Below, in pieces: positions 1 through 8,742 of a stretch of DNA of 64,000 nucleotides. How positions within the stretch are numbered: position 1 is the stretch's first letter; each line of letters opens with the position of its first letter. The DNA lies in NCBI GenBank assembly GCA_963798015.1, contig CAWCSA010000025.1:124001-188000 (forward strand). The letters are read 5' to 3'. Below the pieces are notes generated by a model. It was not told the origin of the DNA. It worked only from the letters and a program-made list of their open reading frames with translations, and ran no database searches. Both the position numbers and the translations under genes were made by a program. This stretch comes from Roseiarcus sp963798015. GTDB lineage: Bacteria; Pseudomonadota; Alphaproteobacteria; Rhizobiales; Beijerinckiaceae.

Positions 1-1927
1 GATGGCGCACGCCTTCGGGATTGATCATCAATCCCGAATCCTGCCCGACCGTGACCCGGGTCAGCGAAACCTCACCTGTGCTTGGATTCACGGCGACATC
101 CGTGACCCAGGCCGACCACGCCGAGGCGAGGCCTGGAAACTCCGAGTGGACGTAGACCGCATAAGCGAAGCCTCGCCCGGCAAGATTCCCACGCTCGTCG
201 CGACGCAGGCGCGGCGCCGCGTGCGGCTGCCATTTGGCTCTAGCGGCGACCTGCTCGACGAGCTCTCTCCCGCGCGTGTCCTTGAGATAACGCAGGCGAT
301 AAGCGATGGGATCGACGCCCGCCTCCGCCGCCAGTTCATCGATGTAGGATTCGTGGGCGAAGGTGTTGGGCAGCGCCGACACGCCCCTGAGCCAAGCCGC
401 GCGCGCGATTGGCGCCATGTCGTGGACGACGACGCGATGATTCGCGAAATCGTACGGGCCGATCGCGGTTCGGTCGCCCATCTCCGTCACCGCAGGCGCG
501 GACGGAATCTTGCCGGTCAGGATCAGCGCCAGCGTCGGCGCGGCGTTTGACGGATAACGGGTGGCGAAATCATAGGCCGCCACACCGCCGTCCGCGTCGA
601 GGCCGCCGTCAGCATCCATAAGCTGGCTCGCGCCCTTCGGCTCCCACTGATGCTCCTGATCACGCGTCAGTTGCACCCGCACTGGCCGGCCCACCGCGCG
701 CGAGAGCAGCGCGGCGTCGGCGGTCACATCGTCCGCACCGTTGCGCCCGTAGCATCCCGCGGCTTCCATCCGGATAATCTCGACAGCATCTTCAGGGAGA
801 TCGAGAAGCAGCGCCAGGTCGCGCCGCATCCATAGTGGGTTCTGACTGCCGGACCAGACGCGCGCCTTGCCGTCGGCAACCTCAGCGAGCGCGGCAGACG
901 GGCCGATCGACCCGTGCAACTGGTAAGGCCAGACATAGGAGCGAGTGAGCCGCCGGGCGGCCGACTTGAGCGCCCTGTCAACGTCGCCCTTGTCGAGAAG
1001 CTTGCGCGGCCGCGACGGGTTGCGCGTCAATGCGGCGGCAATGTCGGTGAGATCCGGCGGCTTCGCCCCTTCGCGCCACTCGACTTTGAGCGCGCGCATC
1101 GCCGCCTCAGCCTGCTCCTCCCGCTCGGCGACGACGCCGGCGAAATCGCCAACGACCACCGTGGCCACGACGCCCGGAAGGTGAGCGACGGATGCTTCGT
1201 CGACGCGAATCAGTGAGCGTCCGACGTGATCGCCCGAATCGAAGCCAGCATAAGGCGGCCGGACGACGCGCCCGTGCAGCATGCCGGGCAGACGCATATC
1301 GTGCACGTAGACGAGACTGCCCGTGGCCTTAGCCGGCAGGTCGACGCGCGGCTGTGAGCTCCCGACGATGCGATAGGCGCCCGGCGCCTTGACTGGCACG
1401 TCCTCTGCAAGCGCAAGACGGACGCGCTCGCCTCCGATCAGCTCGCCGTAACTCAGGCGGCGATTATCGTCCGCGAGAGGCCGGACGACGCCGTCCTCGA
1501 CGATCAGCGCCTCCGCCGGGATGCCGAAGATCGCCGCGGCGCGATCCACGAGGAAGCGCCTCGCTTGCGCGGCGGCGCAGCGCAAAGGGATCGCGCTGAG
1601 CTGGATTGTTTCGCTGGCGATCGTCGGCCCCTGATCCGGCGCCACCGCGCTGTCGCCGAGCACCATCGCGACGCGCGCAAAGGAAACGTCCAGCTCTTCC
1701 GCGACGATCTGCGCCAACGCGGTGCGGATGCCAGTACCGAGATCGACGTGGCCGTTGAAAGCGGTGACTTCGCCTGCCGCAGTGACGATGACGAAGGGCG
1801 CGATGCTAGCTGTGATCGCCTCGTCGAGAGAGGCGCCGGGCGTCGCCTCCGGCTGGACGACCGCGAGCGTGCCCGACTTTTCCAGATAGTCGGCGCGGCG
1901 GAGTCCCTGCGGCTGCAGCGTGGTCAC
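1..1927 (-). CDS. iorB: Xanthine dehydrogenase-family molybdopterin-binding subunit (isoquinoline 1-oxidoreductase beta-like), 3' end outside window
   Basis: The large subunit of a molybdenum hydroxylase, which hydroxylates N-heterocycles or oxidises aldehydes using a molybdenum cofactor. The frame is open for about 640 codons from a GTG at 1927 to the window edge, so the C-terminus is missing. Translated text includes 'VTAFNGHVDLGTGIRTALAQ' near residue 55 and 'WLRGVSALPNTFAHESYIDE' near residue 510, both typical of the IorB/nicotinate dehydrogenase large-subunit group. The GTG start lies inside the stop of the small subunit (GTGA, 4-nt overlap), which implies translational coupling. No accessory (XdhC/MobA-like) gene is visible. 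The substrate cannot be deduced. A periplasmic aldehyde-oxidising type is an alternative. Confidence 0.88.
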   Translation of the reverse strand, partial: MTTLQPQGLRRADYLEKSGTLAVVQPEATPGASLDEAITASIAPFVIVTAAGEVTAFNGHVDLGTGIRTALAQIVAEELDVSFARVAMVLGDSAVAPDQGPTIASETIQLSAIPLRCAAAQARRFLVDRAAAIFGIPAEALIVEDGVVRPLADDNRRLSYGELIGGERVRLALAEDVPVKAPGAYRIVGSSQPRVDLPAKATGSLVYVHDMRLPGMLHGRVVRPPYAGFDSGDHVGRSLIRVDEASVAHLPGVVATVVVGDFAGVVAEREEQAEAAMRALKVEWREGAKPPDLTDIAAALTRNPSRPRKLLDKGDVDRALKSAARRLTRSYVWPYQLHGSIGPSAALAEVADGKARVWSGSQNPLWMRRDLALLLDLPEDAVEIIRMEAAGCYGRNGADDVTADAALLSRAVGRPVRVQLTRDQEHQWEPKGASQLMDADGGLDADGGVAAYDFATRYPSNAAPTLALILTGKIPSAPAVTEMGDRTAIGPYDFANHRVVVHDMAPIARAAWLRGVSALPNTFAHESYIDELAAEAGVDPIAYRLRYLKDTRGRELVEQVAARAKWQPHAAPRLRRDERGNLAGRGFAYAVYVHSEFPGLASAWSAWVTDVAVNPSTGEVSLTRVTVGQDSGLMINPEGVRH

Positions 1928-2397
1928 GCGCGGAGAGTCCTCGCCGCAAGGCGCACGGCCGCGATGATCTCGACATGCGCGCCGCAGCGGCAAAGATTGA
2001 AGCGCAGGGCTTCGCGAATGTCCGCGTCGGACGGGTCAGGGTTGGCGTCGAGTAGGGCGCGCGCAGACATGATCATGCCGTTGAGACAATAGCCGCACTG
2101 GGTCGCTGCGCAGGCGATGAACGCCTGTTGGACCGGATCGAGCTTGTCGCCGTCGGCCAGACCCTCGAGCGTCGTCAGGCGCCGCCCTTCGACGTTCGCA
2201 AGCGTTAGCACACAGCTTCTCGCAACCTTGCCGTCGACAAGGATGGTGCAGGCGCCGCATTCGCCGAGGCCGCAGCCGTATTTCGGCCCGTTGAGGGAAC
2301 AGTCGTTGCGCAGAAACGAAAGTAAGGACGTCGCCGGCGGCAGGAGCGTCTCGACGGGCGTACCGTTCACCGACAAACACAAACCGGCCTGATGCAA
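1924..2397 (-). CDS. iorA: (2Fe-2S)-binding small subunit of molybdenum hydroxylase (isoquinoline 1-oxidoreductase alpha-like)
   Basis: Electron-transfer subunit that passes electrons from the molybdenum subunit through two [2Fe-2S] clusters. Both cluster motifs are present: a plant-ferredoxin type set in 'YGCGLGECGACTILVDGK' with a later 'RSC', and a C-terminal set in 'CAATQCGYCLNGM' and 'NLCRCGAH'. About 157 residues from a TTG at 2397, the usual family length. The start is uncertain: family N-termini begin about 5-8 residues before 'LSVNG', which points to this TTG, but no good Shine-Dalgarno sequence precedes it, and a TTG at 2442 is the alternative. It overlaps iorB by 4 nt. About 200 bp upstream is the end of an IS6-family remnant, which might influence its transcription (inference). 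Confidence 0.85.
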   Translation of the reverse strand: MHQAGLCLSVNGTPVETLLPPATSLLSFLRNDCSLNGPKYGCGLGECGACTILVDGKVARSCVLTLANVEGRRLTTLEGLADGDKLDPVQQAFIACAATQCGYCLNGMIMSARALLDANPDPSDADIREALRFNLCRCGAHVEIIAAVRLAARTLRA

Positions 2398-2598
2398 TTT
2401 AGAATGCAGCGCCGCGTCCGCCTCACGCGGGAGATCCCGCAAATCGTTAGTACACTTATGATGTCGACCACACCGGGCTTTGTCAACACGACCATCGTCG
2501 GCGCCAAAACGACAGGCCCTAGAAGCCAAGATCGCCACTCGCGACGGTCTGCTTTTGCTTTTGCGGCCATTGAGACAGGACCCTCGCCCCCTCGGGAC

Positions 2599-3162
2599 GG
2601 TTGTGGTGCAAACATTTGAAGTCGAGCCAATCAGGAGTTCTGGGGCTTGACGTGGATCACGCGGCAAGCACTGCATTCCAAATTTCAGGTGCGGTTTTGT
2701 TTTTGATGCGAGGCTTGCCGAGTTTGAACTGGCTCTTCCTGATCCGATGCATGAGTTCGATGCCGGCGATCGTCGTTGCGGCTTGACGGATCGGAGCGAG
2801 CCGAAGCTCGACGGATCGGTGATCCTGTTCGATCCGATTATTCAAATATTTTGAGGATCGGATCTCGCATTGATCGCCCTCGGGATGTTCGCCGAGAGCC
2901 TCTTTGGCCGCCCGATGAGAGGCCTGATAGCCATCGAGCGTAATCTTATGCGGCAGTCGACCCTGGCGCGTGAACGCCCGGCGGAAGAAGGCCTTGACCG
3001 CGGCGACGTCCCGTTTGGCGCGCAGCAGGAAATCGACGGTCTTTCCCTCTTTGTCGACGGCACGATAGAGATAGGTCCAACGTCCTTTGATTTTGACGTA
3101 GGTTTCGTCGACGCGCCAGGAGCGACCCGCGAGGCGGGCGAAGCGGTTCCAACGCTTTTTCG
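2599..3162 (-). mobile_element. IS6-family insertion sequence remnant (one end missing)
   Basis: Carries the C-terminal two-thirds of an IS6 transposase. At its downstream end, GGTTGTGGTGCAAA (2599-2612) resembles the conserved IS6-family terminal inverted repeat and points inward as expected. The other end is absent: at about 3162 the transposase frame runs straight into a truncated tannase-like gene. The element is therefore a deletion remnant. The exact junction is inferred from where each protein stops resembling its family. Confidence 0.7.
2657..3162 (-). pseudogene. IS6-family transposase, N-terminally truncated
   Basis: DDE transposase of the IS6 (IS26-like) family. The catalytic triad is present: D in 'SWRVDETYVKIKGRW', D in 'ITLDGYQAS', and E in 'NNRIEQDHRSVE'. 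Family members are about 230-240 residues and begin with a zinc-finger/HTH region of about 70 residues. That region is missing, because recognisable similarity starts only around 'GRSWRVDE'. An ATG at 3181 would give 174 codons, but its first residues derive from the neighbouring tannase-like sequence read in another frame. It is probably inactive, since DNA-binding sequence and one terminal repeat are lost. Confidence 0.8.
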
Positions 3163-3503
3163 CCGTAACCGCCGTTGCCATTGCTGTGGAAGGCGCCGGT
3201 CCACCCCTCTTTTGGCAGCCACATCTCGATGCGGATGTCGGAATCGGGCGCGCCCTTGACCGAGGCGATCACCCGGCAGAACGCTGGCATCCCCTTTCGG
3301 GTGACCTTGTCCGGCGTGGTGTAGTCGCCCGCTGGAACCGTTTCCGCCGTCTCGATCGTCGTGTCGGGAAGTTTCAGCCTGGCGAGATCCTCGCACGAGG
3401 ACGCGAAGGCCGGCGCCGAGCAAGAAAGAGTCGCTAATGAGATCGCGGCGCAAAGAGAGCGCCTGGGCAAAAAACGAACCTGGCTCGCGCCTTCCTCAGA
3501 CAT
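3163..3503 (-). pseudogene. Tannase/feruloyl esterase-like protein, 5' fragment
   Basis: N-terminal piece of a secreted tannase/feruloyl esterase-family hydrolase. The ATG at 3503 has an excellent Shine-Dalgarno stretch (GGAGGGGGAT) directly upstream; another ATG lies at 3515. A signal peptide is visible ('RRSLCAAISLATLSCSAPAFAS'). Then follows family-like sequence 'MPAFCRVIASVKGAPDSDI', 'IEMWLP' and 'FHSNGNGGYG'. After GGYG, near 3162, similarity ends and the IS6 remnant begins in another frame. The catalytic serine region, which lies further downstream in this family, is lost. Non-functional. Confidence 0.72.
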
Positions 3504-3674
3504 ATCCCCCTCCATTTCGGAGATTTACGATCGGTCCGCGGGTCGATCGGTTCGCGGATAGTGTCGAGCGAAATGGGCGCAAGGTAAATGTCGGCATGCT
3601 TCAAAGGCCGCTTACCAGCGATCTCGCAATCCGGACGTTCTCGCCCCTCGATGCAGACGGTCTGCCCGGCGCGT

Positions 3675-4874
3675 TCACCGGCGCGCGGCGGCCGTCTCGA
3701 CTGCGAGCGTGACAAGCGCGCTCAGCGCCAGCGCCGACCCGTAAACCAGCGCTGTCGCAACCAGCCCGAACCGGGGCGCGGCAAGGCCGGCTGCGATGGC
3801 CGCGAGCGCGAAGGCGAGATAGCTCTCGACGAAATAAGCCGACAGCAGCCCGGCCCGCTCATGGGCGGACGCGAGCGGCAGGAGAACGCGCAGCGACGCC
3901 CCGTAGGACGCGCCGAAGCCGGCGCCCGCGACGATCGTTCCGAAGGCCATGCCCACCGGCGAACCGTAGGCAATGGCGAACAGGGTGAGGACGATGCCAG
4001 CGGCGAGCAACGCCGCTGAGGCGCGAACCACCTTGCCAGCGTCGAGCGTGCGCGTCGCCAACGACGAAAGGCCGCCGGAGACCATCAGCGCCGAGACGAC
4101 GGCGGCGCCGACAAGCGGTGAGCGGATCCCGGTCGCCTCGATCACGAGCGAGGGCATCAACGAGAGATAGAAGCCGCCGAGCGCCCAGGCGGAGAGGGTC
4201 AGCGGGAACAGGCGCGCCATCGCGGCGGCCGCGGCTTTCGGCACGGTCAGTCTGGGCTTCATTCCGCTCCAGGCGCCGGCCTTTCGCGACGTCGTTTCGG
4301 CGATCCAGGCAAGCATGACCATCTCGGCGAGCGTCACGCCGAGGAGCAACGCATAGACGAGATGGGTCGGCCAGGGCGCAAAGGTGACGAACACCCCCGA
4401 GATCAGCGCGCCGAGCGCGAGACCCATGAACGCCGTCACGCTGTTGAGCGTCGCGGCCCATTGCGGCGCCGTATCGGCAAGGAGCGCGCCAAGCGTCGCC
4501 AGCGCGATGCCCGTCGCGACCCCTTGCACGGCGCGCGCAAGGATGAGCGTTCCGGCGGATCCAGCGACGAAGAACAGGAGCAGTGCGATTGCGTTGAGCC
4601 CGAGCGCCAACACAACCATCGGCTTGCGGCCGACGTAGTCCGACAGGCGCGCAACTGTCAGGAAAGCGGCGATCATCGTGAACGAATAGACGGCGAAGAC
4701 GCATGTGATCGCGAACGGAGTGAGGCCCAGCGTCTCGCGATAGAACCGGTAGATCGGCGTCGGCGCGGCTGAGACGGCCGACACGGTGATCGCGGTCAGC
4801 GTCGCATAGATGGCGGCGATCGACATCGAAGTCGGCCGAGTTGTGGCTGTGGCGGTGGTGCTGGACATTTGCAT
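3675..4874 (-). CDS. MFS transporter (drug/metabolite efflux type)
   Basis: Major facilitator permease of 399 residues with about 12 hydrophobic segments. The loop 2-3 signature region reads 'ARLSDYVGRKPMVV', the typical G-R-K/R motif A. A short polar N-terminal tail precedes the first membrane segment. It is transcribed divergently from a TetR-family regulator with a 237-bp shared control region holding a long palindrome. This is the usual arrangement of an exporter controlled by its own repressor. The substrate is unknown. Start: ATG at 4874, with another ATG at 4868 equally possible. Confidence 0.85.
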   Translation of the reverse strand: MQMSSTTATATTRPTSMSIAAIYATLTAITVSAVSAAPTPIYRFYRETLGLTPFAITCVFAVYSFTMIAAFLTVARLSDYVGRKPMVVLALGLNAIALLLFFVAGSAGTLILARAVQGVATGIALATLGALLADTAPQWAATLNSVTAFMGLALGALISGVFVTFAPWPTHLVYALLLGVTLAEMVMLAWIAETTSRKAGAWSGMKPRLTVPKAAAAAMARLFPLTLSAWALGGFYLSLMPSLVIEATGIRSPLVGAAVVSALMVSGGLSSLATRTLDAGKVVRASAALLAAGIVLTLFAIAYGSPVGMAFGTIVAGAGFGASYGASLRVLLPLASAHERAGLLSAYFVESYLAFALAAIAAGLAAPRFGLVATALVYGSALALSALVTLAVETAAARR

Positions 4875-4920
4875 GGCCTAAAGCTAAATTATTGCGTTAG
4901 AGGAAGATTAGCACGGCGTC

Positions 4921-4949
4921 CGCTTAATGCAATATCTTTGCTTTAAGCG
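4921..4949. promoter_or_regulatory. Palindromic candidate TetR operator
   Basis: In the divergent gap between the MFS gene and the TetR gene, GCTTAATGCAA (4922-4932) faces TTGCTTTAAGC (4938-4948) across 5 nt. With the flanking C and G the arms are 12 bp with one mismatch. The sequence is AT-rich in a GC-rich neighbourhood and 45 bp from the MFS start. Its size fits a TetR dimer site. Assignment to this repressor is inference from position. Confidence 0.6.
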
Positions 4950-5111
4950 ATAAGCACCAACCCCTCGCGCCTCAAGCCGGCGGCGCAGCCGTCGTGTCGA
5001 AGGGCGCTCCAGGAGGGGCAAACGAGGGGGCGAACTGGACCATCCTCCGAGACGCGCAGTCGGCGCTCCTTGAGGCCTGAGGGTGGGGGGCGGTCTTTTC
5101 AAGGAATGCGA

Positions 5112-5699
5112 ATGGCGCGCGAAATGGTTCGACAGGGCGGCCGGAGCGCCCGCATTCAGGAAGCCGTTCACGCAGCGACGCAGGCCCTGCTCAGCGAAGT
5201 CGGTCGGAGCGCAATCAACGTGCCGATGATCGCCGAGCGCGCTGGCGTGACCCCGTCGACGGTTTACCGGCGCTGGGGCGATCTTGCGCAATTGCTGGCC
5301 GACACCGCGGCCGAACGGCTGCGCCCGATCGCGGACCCGGAAGACACGGGCTCGCTTGCCGGCGACTTGCGCGCCTTCGTCTTGCAATATGCAGAGGAAA
5401 TGGGCTCCCCCGTAGGCCGGGCGCTGATGCGCGACGTGCTGGCCGAAACCGACTCGGAAGTCGCCGCCGAGCGCTGCTGCGCCTACACGACCCATCACCT
5501 GCAAACCCTGAAGCACCGCGCTCTCGCGCGCGGCGAGGCCGCTTTTTCGGTCGACCAAGCGATCGACATCCTGATCGCCCCGATCTGCTACCGCATCCTG
5601 TTCGCAAACGGCGAGATCTCGCCGGACTATGTGAATGGGCTGCTGGGGCGGTTTGCGCGGCTGAGAGACGGATCAACTTTCCGGCAGCATGCGCTGTAA
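5112..5699 (+). CDS. TetR/AcrR-family transcriptional regulator
   Basis: Probable repressor of the divergent MFS transporter. The N-terminal HTH covers roughly residues 15-60 ('INVPMIAERAGVTPSTVYRRW' region, with the TVYRRW recognition-helix end). The C-terminal ligand domain is all-helical. About 195 residues, normal for TetR. The start is set at ATG 5112 because AAGGA lies 6 nt upstream; ATG 5106 would place that site too close. The 3' end overlaps the convergent cytochrome b561 gene by 27 bp. Confidence 0.85.
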   Translation: MAREMVRQGGRSARIQEAVHAATQALLSEVGRSAINVPMIAERAGVTPSTVYRRWGDLAQLLADTAAERLRPIADPEDTGSLAGDLRAFVLQYAEEMGSPVGRALMRDVLAETDSEVAAERCCAYTTHHLQTLKHRALARGEAAFSVDQAIDILIAPICYRILFANGEISPDYVNGLLGRFARLRDGSTFRQHAL

Positions 5700-6231
5700 A
5701 ACGCGATCGCCTTTGACGCGCCAATGGTAGAGCGCGCCCGCGATATGGAGCGCGACGATAAGGCCGATCAGTATCCCGCAGACGAGATGCCAGGTGATGA
5801 TGCGGTCTGACAGCGCCTGATCCTTGCCGATGATGGTCGGAAAGTCGAAGAGGCCGAAGACGCTGACCGGATCGCCGTAAGCGTTGGTCCCCGCCCAGCC
5901 GAGCACGGTCGTAACGAAAATAAGGATGTAGAGCGTATTGCGCCCAGAGCGATCCGCGCTGCTCGACAAGCGGCATCGACGCGTCGGGGGCCGGCACGCC
6001 GAAGGCTTGGCGCCTTATGAGTTGCACGACCATGACGATCAGGACAACCGCGCCCAGCGCCTCATGGAAGTTGTAGAGATTGTCCCTGAGCGAGCCCTCA
6101 TGCACGAGCCGCTTCATCACCGGTCCCAGCGCCAGGAGCACGATGACGGCAGCCGCGATAAACCAGTGCATCGCTTTCGCCGACGCCGAATAGCTGACCG
6201 GCGTCGCGATAGAATTCCATACAGGCGCCAT
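5673..6231 (-). pseudogene. Cytochrome b561, interrupted by a frameshift
   Basis: Di-haem membrane cytochrome b561, normally passing electrons from quinol or periplasmic partners. The first frame (start 6231) encodes membrane helices 1 and 2 with likely haem histidines in 'SAKAMHWFIAAAV' and 'NLYNFHEALGA'. A different frame encodes helices 3 and 4 ('NTLYILIFVTTVLGWAG', 'IITWHLVCGILIGLIVALH') and ends at 5673. The frame change lies near 5935-5970. Joined, the parts give about 185 residues, the normal family length, so a single indel is the only lesion. It is either a recent mutation or a sequence error. Confidence 0.75.
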
Positions 6232-6629
6232 CAGGCCCTCCCCGTCGAGGCGACGAAACGCTACGCGAGCTTCGGCAGGCTACCAGATCGCGGAGGCGCG
6301 AACGAGTGGCGCTTCCGGGCGCCGATCGCGCGAAATCCGGTGACGGAAAGGCAGGCCGTCGGGGAGGTCGGGGGAGCCCCCACTCGAAGCCGCCACTGTT
6401 CGGATCCGGAAACTTTTCCTTGCAATCTCTTTTAGTAATCCAGAATCTGTAATATACTATTTCCTGCGTGTCGGACCAGGAGCTGATCGCCTTGCTAGCG
6501 GGGGACGAGAAAGCCATGATGCTTGAGGCGCCTTTCAGCGCAACCCAAAAGCGCGAGCCGGTGAAACGGTCAAAATTTTTACTCCAAACGGCCGTAACCC
6601 ATTGAAAAGTCCCATTTCCAAAAAATACA

Positions 6630-6690
6630 CGCTAGTAAACGCTAGCTATTTTACTAGCGTTTACTAGCGCTTACTGGCGTTTAGGCGCGT
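6630..6690. repeat. 10-bp iteron-like repeats with a 16-bp perfect inverted repeat
   Basis: From 6651 four units of period 10 follow each other: TTACTAGCGT, TTACTAGCGC, TTACTGGCGT, TTAGGCGCGT. The preceding CGCTAGTAAACGCTAG (6630-6645) is a perfect inverted copy of CTAGCGTTTACTAGCG (6654-6669), with an 8-nt loop. So two inverted and four direct copies of one decamer sit 200 bp upstream of leuC. The rest of 6232-6890 holds no supported gene. Function unknown; it could be an operator array or a relic of a replication/partition iteron. Confidence 0.75.
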
Positions 6691-6890
6691 TTATTGAACT
6701 CAGCTTCGGGCGCGCTTCGCGTGCTGGTTGCATCCTGCCCGCCGGCCGGCCAAGCGCTTCGGCCTCGCCAAGCGGCCGGCTGATAAGCCGAGCCGACAGC
6801 GGGCGCGATTCCCCTTTCCTCACGGCGTCATCGGGCTTAGATAGCGGGCGAACCCCCGCTATTCGCGCTGAAGAGGCGCCGGAGATCGTT

Positions 6891-8294
6891 ATGCCCACGC
6901 CGCGTACGTTATACGACAAGATCTGGGACGAGCATGTCTTGGAGACGACCGGCGACCTCAGCCTCATCTATATCGACCGGCACCTCGTCCACGAGGTGAC
7001 GAGCCCTCAGGCGTTCGAGGGCTTGCGGCTGTCCGGGCGCAAGGTGCGCGCGCCGCACAAGACGCTGGCCGTCGTCGATCACAACATCCAGACAACCGAC
7101 CGCAGCGGCGGCATCGAGGATCCGGAAAGCCGCCAGCAGGTCGAGGAACTGGCCAAAAATGCGCGCGAATTCGGCATCGAATATTACGACGAGTTCGACC
7201 TGCGGCAGGGCGTCGTGCACATCATCGGTCCCGAGCAGGGCTTTACTCTGCCTGGCACCACCATCGTCTGCGGCGACAGCCACACCTCGACCCACGGCGC
7301 CTTCGGCGCGCTTGCGCACGGCATCGGCACCTCCGAAGTCGAACATGTGCTCGCGACCCAGACGCTGATCCAGTCCAAGGCCAAGAACATGCGCGTCAAG
7401 GTCGACGGCGCGCTGCCGCCGGGCGTCACCGCCAAGGACATCATCCTCGCCATCATCGGCGAAATCGGGACCGCGGGCGGCACCGGCCATGTCATCGAAT
7501 ATTGCGGCTCGGCTATCGAGGCGCTCTCGATGGAAGGGCGGATGACGGTCTGCAACATGTCGATCGAGGGCGGCGCGCGCGCCGGCATGATCGCGCCCGA
7601 CGAGAAGACTTACGCCTATCTCAAGGACCGGCCGAAGTCGCCGAAGGGCGCGCTGTGGGACCACGCCCAGCGCCACTGGGAGACGCTGCGCAGCGATGAG
7701 GGCGCGCATTTTGATGGCCAAGTGAGACTCGACGCCGCCAGCCTGCCGCCGATCGTCTCCTGGGGCACGAGCCCGCAGGACGTCGCGCCGATCTTCGGCG
7801 TCGTGCCCCGGGTCGAGGACGGCTCGACCGAGCAGAAGCGCGCCTCGATCCAGCGCGCGCTCGACTATATGGGCCTCAAGGGCGGGGAGAAGATGACCGA
7901 TCTCGCCATCGACCGCGTCTTCATCGGCTCCTGCACCAATGGCCGCATCGAGGATCTGCGCGCCGCCGCCGCGATCGCCAACGGCCATAAGGTGAGCGAG
8001 CGCGTCAACGCGATGGTCGTGCCAGGATCGGGCCTGGTCAAGGCGCAAGCCGAGGCCGAAGGTCTCGACAAGATCTTCCTTGCTGCCGGCTTCGAGTGGC
8101 GCGAGCCCGGCTGCTCGATGTGCCTGGCCATGAATCCCGACAAGCTGCTGCCTGGCGAGCGTTGCGCCTCGACCTCGAACCGCAATTTCGAGGGCCGCCA
8201 GGGCTACCGCGGTCGCACGCACCTGGTCTCGCCCGCAATGGCGGCGGCGGCTGCGATCGCCGGGCGCTTCGTCGACGTGCGCGACTGGCGTTAA
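6891..8294 (+). CDS. leuC: 3-Isopropylmalate dehydratase large subunit
   Basis: Aconitase-family [4Fe-4S] enzyme that, with LeuD, isomerises 2- to 3-isopropylmalate in leucine synthesis. The 467-residue length matches LeuC. The N-terminus has 'LYDKIWDEHVL' and 'DRHLVHEVTSPQAF'; 'GDSHTSTHGAFGALAHGIGT' is the family signature. Cluster cysteines appear in 'FIGSCTNGR' and 'EPGCSMCLAMNPD'. ATG 6891 is preceded by GGAG. leuD is not adjacent; arfB follows after 4 nt instead. Confidence 0.97.
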   Translation: MPTPRTLYDKIWDEHVLETTGDLSLIYIDRHLVHEVTSPQAFEGLRLSGRKVRAPHKTLAVVDHNIQTTDRSGGIEDPESRQQVEELAKNAREFGIEYYDEFDLRQGVVHIIGPEQGFTLPGTTIVCGDSHTSTHGAFGALAHGIGTSEVEHVLATQTLIQSKAKNMRVKVDGALPPGVTAKDIILAIIGEIGTAGGTGHVIEYCGSAIEALSMEGRMTVCNMSIEGGARAGMIAPDEKTYAYLKDRPKSPKGALWDHAQRHWETLRSDEGAHFDGQVRLDAASLPPIVSWGTSPQDVAPIFGVVPRVEDGSTEQKRASIQRALDYMGLKGGEKMTDLAIDRVFIGSCTNGRIEDLRAAAAIANGHKVSERVNAMVVPGSGLVKAQAEAEGLDKIFLAAGFEWREPGCSMCLAMNPDKLLPGERCASTSNRNFEGRQGYRGRTHLVSPAMAAAAAIAGRFVDVRDWR

Positions 8295-8298
8295 GGCC

Positions 8299-8715
8299 AT
8301 GAAAGCCGGCGATCTCCTCATCGACGAGAGCGAGATGGTCGAGAGTTTCGTGCGCGCCTCGGGTCCGGGAGGGCAGAACGTCAACAAGGTGGCGAGCGCG
8401 GTCGAGCTTCGGTTCGATGCGCGGCGCTCGCCCAGTCTGCCCAACGACGTCGCGATCCGGCTCATCAAGCTCGCGGGGTCGCGCGCCACCCAGGATGGCG
8501 TCATCGTCATTTTCGCTCAGAGCTTCGCAAGCCAGCCGCGCAATCGCGAAGACGCACGCGCCCGGCTGACCGACCTCATCGTGAAGGCGCAGGCGCGGCC
8601 AAAGCGCCGCCTTGCCACGCGTCCGACGTTCGCCTCCAGAGTGCGCCGCGTCGACGAGAAGACGCGCCGCGGCGCGGTCAAGGCGCTGAGGGGCAAAGCG
8701 ACAGGGGCGGATTGA
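8299..8715 (+). CDS. arfB: Alternative ribosome-rescue factor, peptidyl-tRNA hydrolase
   Basis: ArfB (YaeJ) rescues ribosomes stalled without a stop codon by hydrolysing the peptidyl-tRNA. The GGQ catalytic motif is in 'RASGPGGQNVNKVASAVELR'. The C-terminal tail is rich in Arg and Lys ('RPKRRLATRPTFASRVRR', then 'EKTRRGAVKALRGK'), as needed to occupy the mRNA channel. 138 residues is the normal size. It starts 4 nt after leuC and is probably co-transcribed with it. Confidence 0.92.
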   Translation: MKAGDLLIDESEMVESFVRASGPGGQNVNKVASAVELRFDARRSPSLPNDVAIRLIKLAGSRATQDGVIVIFAQSFASQPRNREDARARLTDLIVKAQARPKRRLATRPTFASRVRRVDEKTRRGAVKALRGKATGAD

Positions 8716-8742
8716 CGACGACGCGAGCCGAGCAGGAACCGC

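Noticed and set aside
6909..8510. Long open frame (533 codons) antisense to leuC
   Set aside because: Low-complexity product rich in Ala, Arg and Asp, mirroring high-GC codons of leuC. No motif.
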